Source: Gongronella butleri
Lineage: Eukaryota; Mucoromycota; Mucoromycetes; Mucorales; Cunninghamellaceae
Assembly (NCBI GenBank): GCA_025201375.1
Contig: JAIWZP010000036.1
Location: 186,001 to 250,000 of the forward strand
Direction of reading: 5' to 3'
DNA: 64,000 nucleotides
Shown here: positions 55,349 to 64,000 of the stretch, piece by piece
How positions within the stretch are numbered: position 1 is the stretch's first letter
Layout: every line of letters begins with the position of its first letter
Notes under the pieces: model-generated
Told to the model about the DNA's origin: nothing
The model's input: the letters and a program-made list of their open reading frames with translations, nothing else
Databases searched by the model: none
Translations under genes and position numbers: made by a program

Positions 55349-56323
55349 GGCGTCATAAAATTGTTATTTTAAAAAGAAAGAGCCAGGTGAGAGAAAAAAA
55401 GTAAAAAAAAAAAGAGACGAACTCGCTTTCCAAGCTCCGAGACCCACTTGTGCGCCCATGCAAAAACACCCCTCAATCGGCCCAATTCAAACGCAAATAT
55501 CACGCCCCCCACGTCCGCCCAAATTCCAGCCCAAAAGCAGGTTTCTCCCATAAAAAAAGCTTATTTTGAGGGCTCATCATCTCCATGCTCTCTTCTTTTC
55601 ACTTGATCCACTCTGCAAGCTGCAGCTAAGCACGTCTGTTTTTGACTCGTGTTGGTCGGTGGGCAGGTGTGGGGCCTTTTTGCATCTTTTTTTTTTTATA
55701 TGTTGCAGGTGTGCATTGTGTGGACGCGGCGTGCCTGTGTTTCGGGTGTATGGGCCTTTTTGAGGATGCATGGCCCGGATGGCCGTGCCTGTCATTCACG
55801 ACCCCCGTCATCCATTACTCATTTTGCACTTGTGTCATTGTGTCGTCAAGCTTTTATTTTTGTCCTTTTTAATATTTTGAAAAAAAAAATCCGTAAGATG
55901 GCACGCGTCTTCTGAATTGACCCTCACGGAAGAAGCGACGCGTCGTTTATGTGGAATAAAAGCGTGACGCATGGGCTCCTCGTTTCTGGCGCCCGGTAGG
56001 GTTGAAACGAGAAGAATTCATTGTTTATCTTTTATTTACACGCTCTAGCCGAAACGTACCCGCCCTGTTGCAAGGTTTATTTTTGTCTGGCTCATTCATT
56101 GCCACCCTTTCCTCTCCCTCACCGCGTTCTTTCTCTCTCTCACTCACTCTTTCCTTCTTTTTTCTCTCATTATTTTTTTTTGCCCCTCTCACTCTCTCTT
56201 TTTTCCTCTATCTAATTTTTCGCACCATTTTGCCTGTCAGCCCTTGCCTGTTATTATTGTTTTGAACCCACCCACGCCCTTCCTTTTTTTTTTCACAGAC
56301 TGCCATTTGTTTTTTTGCATGGG
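55349..56323. promoter_or_regulatory. Divergent promoter region
   Basis: 975 bp between the DUF3712 gene (-) and the unknown gene (+). A long CT-rich tract runs from 56098 to 56222 upstream of the plus-strand gene. A 'cacag' 3'-splice-like site lies near 56300, so an upstream non-coding or coding exon of that gene is possible. No other gene recognised. Confidence 0.5.
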
Positions 56324-58039
56324 ATGCATCACCCACGGAGCATGCCGTATCAATTTAAGAGCTGTCACGCGTGTGGCGGGACGCCCTGTCGATGTGAAAC
56401 GAATCCGGATCACATGGATTCGTCAGTGCGGTCGAAAAAGAAGCATCATGAGCACCATGCGCACAAGAAAGCGGCTGTGCCGCGGCGATTTGGCGCACAG
56501 GCCCGCCAACATCGACATCATGCTCATCATTCTCAGCAGCAGCAGCAGCAGCAACAACAACAGCATGCCATGTCGGCGACACAACAATCACAAGATCTTG
56601 TGCCGACGAGCGGCGGAGGCGGAGGTGGTGGCAAGCACGCACAGGACAACAGGTCTGTGTACCGGATCACGCCCACGAACGAATTGGCCCTTTTTATGCG
56701 CAACAAGCTCCGCTTCTTCCCCCCGGATCTCAAGCCGATTCCGCCGGCCCCTGGTGAATGGAAGGATTACGTGCCTGATCGCACCATTCCCTGGGAGGAC
56801 TCCATCGACCACTTCCTAGATGATTCGCCGTTTTTGTACGTGCGTCCCCTGGCTACCCCCATGGTCTTGCCGTGGAAACGCCAGTCGCGTCGCCACCAGC
56901 AACAACAGCAACTTGGGCAGCAGCCACTTGAGCAACTCGAGCCATTCGAGCAGCATGGACAAGAAAAACAATCAGAAAATCCCACTGAACTGGAGCCGAT
57001 GCCGCAACATCAACAACAACATCATCATCAACAGTTGCAACAGGTGTTGGATGCGCCCGAAACAACCTCTTCCACCTGCTCGTCCGCCTCCTCCAATGAC
57101 CACACCACGGACAAGTCCGTGTCGCCTGACTTTCTTGCAAAAGACGCGTCCACGCCCGCCCTGACCCCACTTTACACCCATGCATACATCGCCCCCCATG
57201 CTTGCACCACGCAAAATCCTCTCCCTCCCACGCCTACCTCTGACCGATGGCAACCTGGTAAAACAAAAAAAGAGAAAAAAAGGAAGAAATCGTGGGTTTA
57301 TTCACTCTTTTTTTTTTTAAAAAAAAAATAATAATAATAAAAAGTGACGCGCCATCCATTGGAGATGAGGACGTCGGGTGGGTTTACACCTGAGCAACAT
57401 GATGAGGTTGTGCCGTGGCGGCGGACGCTGTCGACGACGCTTGCAAGACGCTCCCAAGCGCCTTTGGCACAGCAACACACGTCATGGCCAGATTTCATGC
57501 CATTGGACACGATGACTAGCATGACAAGCACGCCAAACACCACAGATTGTCAAAAGTCTGTGTGCCGCACACGATCCAGCTCGCTGGGCTTGCCATCCGA
57601 CGTGCATCCACAACACAGACGCGCGTCCGATCATCACGTGAATGCCTCCATGTGGCCACCACTATCATCACCACCACCTGCACCTCCACCACCCTTTCAA
57701 AATTATGTGACGGCGGCACCCTCCTGGACAACACATCCTCGAAACAATGCCAACATTCCCAATTTATGGAGTTCCACCGCGGATCTGGACGACGAGGATC
57801 ACACCATCAGCATTTTGCGCGTCTTGAGCGACGACAACGACAATGACAATGGCATTGGACTGCTTCCAAAGTTCAACGCCCACCATCACGCGCCTCGCAC
57901 CCACATGTCACCGCCGTCTCCGCCGCCTCCGCCTCCGCACCGCCATTCACATCGATGGGATACCACCGCCCACCATCCGCACCACCCGCACCGCCTGTAC
58001 TACAATCTATCCGATTACGTCGTTCTCTCAGACTCTTGA
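56324..58039 (+). CDS. Low-complexity protein of unknown function with CxxC...CxC motif
   Basis: Not recognised. The start at 56324 (MHHPRSMPYQFKSCHACG) is the first ATG in frame. The N-terminus has CHACGGTPCRCE, a possible metal-binding knuckle. Poly-Q/H and Gly runs follow. A compact, non-repetitive segment at residues of about 110-185 (VYRITPTNELALFMRNKLRF, FFPPDLKPIPPAPGEWKDYV, IPWEDSIDHFLDDSPFLYVR) is probably the conserved part. After an intron (57258-57344; joining QP and V-TRHPLEM in frame) come Pro/His-rich sequence and an acidic stretch, ending YNLSDYVVLSDS. The single-gene model rests on the in-frame splice. It could be a regulatory or scaffold protein. Confidence 0.65.
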
Positions 58040-58793
58040 AAAATTGCTTCTTTTTTCCTGAAAAAAACAAGAAATTTTAGCCCCATTGGTCCCCTCCCCT
58101 TCCCCTCTCCCCCCCCCTTTTTTTTTAAACATTTTGTGCCTGTCTGTCAACAAAAAAAACAAAAAACAAAAAACAAAAAAAAAAAAAGGGCGCGCCGCCG
58201 CCTAGCCAAATGCTCAATTCATGCCGCTTTTTTCTTATAAACCTTGTTTCCAGGACGGGCCTCGTCGTGTCCTTATGCTTGACGGGAGCAAAATGCGCAG
58301 GAATCAAAACAGGAGCATGTGTTCCTGCGTGTGTTGTCTTTTTGTTTGGCAACCAAATTGACAAATTGGGCGTGTACAGGCAGGGTCAATTGGGTCCACC
58401 TTGTGCACTTGTGGTGTGCAAGCCCTCCAGCGAGCCCCGCTTGAATCCGTTTCAGGAAGGTGAAGTGACAAAAGCGGCAATCCCAAAACAAAAAAAAAAA
58501 AAAGGGCGCGGCTTTCCAAGGTGTTCATTTTCTTCCTCCCACCCCCTTTTTTTGCATTTTGCCTCTCTCTCTCTCTCTCTCTTTCTGTTGTTGCTCTTGC
58601 TCTTTCTCTTAATTTTCAAAAAAATAAGATACACATTTTTGTATTTTATATTTTGACACCTCATTGATACCCCCATTTTTTTACTTTCTTTTTTTCTTCA
58701 TACCTGTCCCTTTCGTTACTTTTTTTTTTTCGTTTTTTTTACGACCTTTTTTCGTCGTTGTTTGTCCTTTTTTTTGCGCTTTTTGCCCCCACC
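58040..58793. promoter_or_regulatory. Promoter region of Bud4/anillin-like gene
   Basis: 754 bp with no gene supported. A (CT)n run at about 58562-58581 and T-rich sequence from 58690 to 58785 lead to the start codon in a 'caccATGG' context. An 'aaaaaac' repeat ('caaaaaa' repeated) is at 58150-58185. Confidence 0.5.
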
Positions 58794-61700
58794 ATGGACT
58801 TGCCCGACAACCCTGCCAAGGCCAAGACGCCTTCTGCACGCGTGCCCGAGTTGGGCAAGAGCTTTGCGACGCGAAGGATACAAGTGGCGTCGCTTGCAAT
58901 TCGTTCGTCACACGCGGCGAGTCAGAGCCCCCTTTTCCCCAAGCAACAAGACGCGGCGGCGTCGTTCCGGTTCAGCCAGCAGCCGTTTTTATCGTCGACC
59001 CTCGGCAATGCACGGTCCATGGTCACCACAGCAGCAAGCCCCACAAGCATCACGACCGGCACAACGTCCAATGGGTCGCTCCAGTCGTCCCTGTCGCTGC
59101 TCGACCTCAACGACCGCGATCTGCTCGACAAGACGTGGTCCGTTCTCGTCCCGCGCTCCGCATCCACCCCATTGGTCGCCACTGACGACGCGAAACCGCG
59201 ACGACGCGTCACGTTTAGGGCAAAAGTCGATTATTTCCCCTCGGATGACGACGACAAGACAACTTCCAGCTCGCTCACCGACCAGGCATCCTCCGACGAC
59301 GCCCAGCCTCCTCCAATGGGTAGGATCACAAAGGAAAAAAAAAAAAAAAACTTTTTCTGATTTTCTAAATTTTCTTCAAATTTTCTTCATAGCGCGTCGC
59401 CCCAGTCCCTTGCCGGCCGTGTCGCCTTTGCCGCCCGCGTTGAAGATGCCTGGGACTTTGCGATCTAATGTGCAAGACCGGCCAGGCACGCCTGCGGCGG
59501 CGCCAAGCTCTGTTAGCAGCACGACGAGTACCACCAGTACCAGCATGTCCAATGCAATGGCTGCAGCAGCCCCTAAAAATGAAGATGGTGCAAGCGACAG
59601 CACTTTTGTTTCGCCTCCATCGTCGGTGATTTCGGGCGCAACACACTCATCCAGTGTGCCATCCTCAGCAAGTCTCCATTCGTCCGCGCCCAGCATGCCA
59701 TCCAACCCATCCATCTCCGAATCATTATCGCAAACACCCTCGTCCGCGACCGATTCTTATACCCGTCCTCGTCCGAGGGCCATGGACCGCAAAGGCAACC
59801 GCATCTCGCGCCATGTCATCCTCGATATCCTCGAGAGCCGTTCCCCTGTCCGCCCCGCATCCTCTCTTTCCTCATCCCCGCGCTCCTCCGTCTTGTCCAG
59901 CGCCTCGGCTGGCTCTCTCCCCGCCGCATCCATCAGTACACCAACCTTTGCCAATTTAGCTCCATTGTCGCCATCTCCATCACCCCCACCACAACAACGC
60001 CCGCATCGCCACCCCATCCAGCCGCCGCCTTCCTTGGATACCATCCAGCAGGAGATCAAGCATGCCATTGAACGTGCCAAGGCGTCGTCGGCCGCCGCCG
60101 CCGCAGCAGCAGCAGCAACACAAGAAAAACAAGAATCAACATCCATCGAAGCAAAAACAACGCCAATGGAAGCCGACTCGGCCCCGCCGTCGCCCACGCC
60201 CTCTTCTTCGTCATTGTTGCCCATCGTCGCACCACCACCAGAGAGCCCCACGTCCCCGGCCGATGACGCGTCCTATGCTACAGCCGTTTCGTTTGCAGAA
60301 AACCAAGCAATTGCTGCGCCTGCGGCTCTCCCGGAAGTGGAAACCAGCCCACCAGCCTCATCCTCGCCCGCATCCACCCCGTCGTCCACATCAAGCCAAC
60401 CCTCAAATGTAGACATCACGGCCGCTCTCGAAAATGCGCTCAATCTCACATTGCTCTCGCAAGAACAAACATTCGGCAGCATCGGCTCCAGCTTTGGTTC
60501 CACCCTCTTGCATGAATTCGAGCGCATCTCGGCGGACGTCTCTGTTGCACCCGTGCCAGTAAGAGAAGAAAAAAAATTTGAGAAAAAAGATGAGAAAAAT
60601 CCAATATTTATTCATTTCGTCACATAGGCCATGCCGCAGGTGCGTGAATCCGTGTCGCCCATGCCTCTTGCGCCTGCATCGTCCGGCCTGTCCGTGGCGC
60701 CAGAGGCACGTCAATCCAGCAGCACCCTCACGGACGACACATCCACGGTGTCTGTGACCCAGGTCCAGGATGAATTACCGGCGCAGCCTAATGAACAGAG
60801 CGTGTGGCAGCGTCTTGACGAAAAGGAACCAGTAAAAAAAAGAGCCAGTTTTTTTTTTTTGCAAACGGTCAATCCGATCCGTTTCTCACCGATTTCCATC
60901 TTTTTTTCTTTTCTTTTCTTAGCTTCCCATGCTGAATCAAAAGGCAGACGACGTGCCGCTCACTGGCGACGCGCGCGGTCGATTATACATCCGTGTTCTT
61001 GCCGCCGAGAACCTGGACTTTCCCATTGAAGAGAGTAATGACAGCTCCACGGCGTCTTATGCAATGGCTAATTTCTTTTCTTTATTTATAGATGGTCCTT
61101 ATATCCAATGCTCGCTCCACGACGGCGTTCATGTGCTGGAATCCGACTTTGCCGCCATGGATCACAATATCCACTTTCATCATGACTTTGTCTTGTAAGA
61201 AGATAAAAAACGAGTGAAATCTGCAATTTTAACATTTTTTTTTTTCTTCAGAGACGACGTTTCGCTGGACATGGAGCTGACGCTCACACTGCACGCGCTG
61301 TATCCGGACATGGTGGGTGCGTCACACTCGCTCCACCGCCACGCTCCACCACGGACGCGTAATAAGCGCGCATCATTCACGAGCCTGATGCACAGCGACG
61401 ATCTGGCACGCTACATCAACCCGCACGATGGCGCGCTCGCTCAGACACGCATCTCGCTCGAAGCCGTGGCCGCGCAGTGCCGCAACAGCGTGTGCACGGC
61501 GTCGTTTGCCCTGGTCAATGGCTGGTACAGGCCCGCCAAACGCGCTGGCCATCCGCTGTTCCTCTCAAAAAGCAAACGCGACAAGCGCCACTCCATTCAG
61601 GAAAAGGCTGTCGGAAAAGTCACCCTCGAGCTCTTTTTCATCCCTGCCGTCACTCAAGAGGTAAAATAGATCTTAAATACCCAATGCAAAATGAAAACCA

Positions 61701-62632
61701 AGTGATGTTCATCATTTTCTCTTGCTTTTTCAGCCCGTGGATCTACCTGCCGACATGGACGGCTGCGAACACGCCGTCAATGTCGAGCGATTCCACTCGA
61801 CCACTTGGCGCTCAGGTTACATGTCGCAGCTTGGCGGTGACGTCAAGGTACAAAGACGATAAAAACATAAAAAAAAAAAAGGTCAGAAAATGGACGAAAA
61901 ATAACTTTTTTTTTCATAATACGACGATTATCATAGTATTGGCGCCGGCGGTATTTCAAGCTGATAGGTGGGCAGTTGTTTTCGTATTCTGACAGCTTCC
62001 ACTCGCCACGGACAGTGATTGATATTTCGCGCGCATGCGGCCTGGCCGTGGACAATCGTCTTCTTGCCGAATCGCCAGCGGTGGCGCAGCAACAGCAGCA
62101 GCAGCAGCAGCAACAGCCATTAGCGCGTGTCACGTCAAAGACGCCCACCGACCTCGGCGATGGCAGCACAAGCACCATCATCGCGTCACCCGCGTCACCA
62201 CCGGCGTCGCCGCCACCACCGCTTTCACCGCAGGCCATGGTGCTTGACCAGCAGCGTATGATGCAAGATTTGACATCTACACAGCACGCAGCAACAACAA
62301 CAACAACAACAACAGGGTCAACAGGCGACTTTTGGGAGACAACGTCCATGGATGACAGCCCGTCGTCCGTGTCCACGTCGCTCACCACCATGACCACCAC
62401 CACCACCGCCACAACAACCACCACGGCCGCCGACGACGACACCGGCAGCCGCCAGGACGTCGACGACGCCTTTTTGTCATCGTATTGCGTGAAAAACAGC
62501 TTCCAAATCCGCTTCGACGACGGCGATCGCATCGATTTCTTTTGCGACTCGCCCGAAGAGCGCGAAAAATGGCTCGAGGTCTTCAAAGTCATCCTAGGGC
62601 GCGTATCTATCATCCCACGCTGGCTTTCGTGA
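58794..62632 (+). CDS. Bud4/anillin-like septation protein with C-terminal PH domain
   Basis: Cytokinesis scaffold of the Bud4/Mid1/anillin type, which links septins and membrane at the division site. About 1,110 residues in eight exons. The start at 58794 (MDLPDNPAKAKTPSARVP) sits in a caccATGG context. The first 650 residues are Ser/Pro/Ala-rich and likely disordered. An anillin-homology-like domain follows: GRLYIRVLAAENLDFPIEE, GPYIQCSLHDGVHVLES, DVSLDMELTLTLHALYPD and KVTLELFFIPAVTQE. The C-terminal PH domain has YMSQLGGDVKYWRRRYFKLI, GGQLFSYSDSFHSPRTVIDI, SFQIRFDDGDRIDFFCDS and EEREKWLEVFKVIL, but a 150-residue Thr/Gln/Ala-rich insertion (about 62080-62460) splits it. The intron at 61036-61089 is only 54 nt and in-frame open, so retention would add 18 residues. 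Confidence 0.85.
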
Positions 62633-62949
62633 AATGCCCCCGTGCCTTTGTCTTTATATTTTTTTACGTTTTCTTTTTGTTCCCCCCTCTCCCTGCTTTG
62701 TAATTTATTCGTACTATTAAACCGTATTTGCAAGCTCCGTCAGCTTTATCAAGGCCTGCAAGGTGGAGGTCTGTTGCACCACTTTCCACAGAGAAATGCA
62801 GAATTCCCGCAGTTTTGCCGTTTTTAAACACCAGCCGGCCAAACCATTCGTGCGAATGGCCCCTCGAAACGCGTCTAGACGTGAAACTGCAAGCTAGAAA
62901 CTCAGTCATGACTCATTTCAGAGCTTTTAAATGTCATCATGGCGCGCCA
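62633..62949. other. 3' flank of Bud4-like gene
   Basis: T-rich flank just past the stop codon. No gene or RNA was recognised. Confidence 0.45.
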
Positions 62950-63720
62950 CACGCAAATCAAAAATTTAGCCTTGGCGAGCTCTCAAACCAAAATTGAAAA
63001 AACGGGTCTTCAAAAGTTGGCCAAACTTGCACACAATAGGCAGCGCATGGAGAAACCACGAAAAAGGTCAAAAAAGAATGGGGTTGATCGGTTGGTTGAT
63101 GAGAAATTCGCGTTTTTAGATTTAATTTCAACCGCGAATTGCACGAGAAATACGCACTCATAGAGCCGCGCCGACGCGTCCTCTAGCAAGAGACAACCCA
63201 GGTGCATGGAATATATAAAGAAGAGGCGCATCCAACGCGACGTCTGACGCGGTTTTTCACGCGTCAAAGTTTTCCCGCAAAAAGGCTGGTCGCATAAAAT
63301 TTGTCTGGAACTCGTTTTTTGCTGTGATCATTGATCTCCACGTATGCAGCAGATTGTGTTCTTTCTGGTGATCCGTGTTTCGCAGCTCTGTGGCCAATAT
63401 TCATCGACTTTGCCTTGACACGAAAAAAAGAGGCAAATTGTATTTTACGCCAAAACTAGTCGATCGACCCCAGGGTTTTATTGCATTTCCATCGGTTTAA
63501 TAGGAGCATTTTACCATGTGTGTGAATGGCGTAGCGATCCGAGCACCGAATTTTCGCTGTTTTCACATCCTCGACTGCACCCCTTGGAAAATCCGTCATT
63601 TTTGAAAATCGTTGCTGAGCGTCATGTACTGGTCACAGAGCAGCAAGTGCGGGCTCATTCGAACGAGCAAGTTCAGAATCATCCGATCATAAGAGAAAAG
63701 TCCCTAATGAAGTGGTCATT
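62950..63720 (-). repeat. Dispersed repeat family R1, reverse copy
   Basis: Reverse-complement counterpart of 27020-27770, aligned along its length. Matching pairs include 63568-63591 with 27143-27166 (24 identical bases), 63330-63347 with 27390-27410 ('gtcaatgatcac' region), 63255-63270 with the 'gacgcgtgaaaaac' block, and about 63050 with the 'cgtggttt' block. It has no intact open frame. Confidence 0.85.
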
Positions 63721-64000
63721 TTATGGACAGACGTTAGAAAACGAGTAAAACACGCCAATCACAATCTTCTTGGTTTGCCGTCTCTTCAATCTTTATTTTT
63801 AATGCATGGCTTGCAACTAGGATAGCAGAGTCTCAATTCACATGTACTTTTCACTGGGCAAATCAGTCAGTCAGCATGGATAAAGGCAGCAAAATGCCAG
63901 ATTAAACAAATTCGAGCATTGCTGGCGTCACAGTGATTCGATTACTCTCAAAATAGGACCAATTTTCCCTGATGGACGTTGAAAGTATCACGGAAAGCAT
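63721..64000. other. Intergenic to window end
   Basis: No gene recognised. The repeat may continue, but the comparison copy at 27 kb shows no clear match beyond 63720. Confidence 0.4.

Noticed and set aside
1..64000. CRISPR arrays, tRNA or rRNA genes
   Set aside because: The direct repeats seen are long and degenerate, without regular unique spacers, and the genome is eukaryotic. No sequence with a tRNA B-box in a cloverleaf context was noticed.

Overview
The window looks like nuclear DNA of an early-diverging fungus, most likely a Mucorales (Mucoromycota) species. The evidence is many short GT-AG introns with long T or A runs, fungal-type protein families, and a CotH-type kinase-fold secreted protein, a family characteristic of Mucorales. 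The exact genus cannot be read from the sequence. I support 18 protein-coding genes. I saw no rRNA, tRNA or CRISPR array, and no intact transposase. Gene coordinates below run from start codon to stop codon and include introns. Exon edges were placed by reading splice sites and conserved protein sequence, without transcript data.

Layout. 1-970: an intergenic repeat. 969-12866: a dense housekeeping block with a WDR44-like WD40 protein (-), a UBE3A/HECTD2-like HECT ubiquitin ligase (+), peroxisomal acyl-CoA oxidase (-) and an RluA-type RNA pseudouridine synthase (-). 12867-14288: a degenerate repeat. 14289-21947: an RBMS-like two-RRM protein (-), an acyl-CoA carboxylase carboxyltransferase subunit (-), a small membrane protein resembling OCIA-domain proteins (+) and a short U2 snRNP A' protein (-). 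21948-28293: a 6.3-kb gene desert built from several families of decayed repeats, including an array with a period near 166 bp. 28294-37630: a secreted defensin-like peptide (-), a single-pass membrane protein (-), a secreted EXORDIUM/phosphate-induced-1-like protein (+) and a CotH protein (+). 38270-49844: a GRAM/VASt sterol-transfer (Lam/GRAMD1) protein (-), an MMADHC-like cobalamin trafficking protein (-) and nucleoporin Nup205/Nup192 (+). 49845-52594: a second repeat-rich island crowded with TACTGTA/TACAGTA palindromes. 52595-62632: a DUF3712/Tag1-like membrane protein (-), an unknown low-complexity protein (+) and a Bud4/anillin-like septation protein (+). 62633-64000: another copy of the repeat seen at 13 kb and 27 kb.

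How the genes relate. This is an ordinary eukaryotic neighbourhood, not an operon or a clear biosynthetic cluster. Three genes can be linked to fatty-acid and propionate metabolism: acyl-CoA oxidase, an acyl-CoA carboxylase beta subunit and the B12 chaperone MMADHC. They are far apart, and the link is inference. Three secreted proteins (defensin-like, EXO-like, CotH) lie within 9.4 kb, beside the repeat desert, which gives this part an accessory, surface-interaction flavour. The most interesting items for follow-up are the eight-cysteine defensin-like peptide, the satellite-like array, the dispersed repeat family, the intergenic palindrome, and the exon-based domain duplication in the DUF3712 protein.
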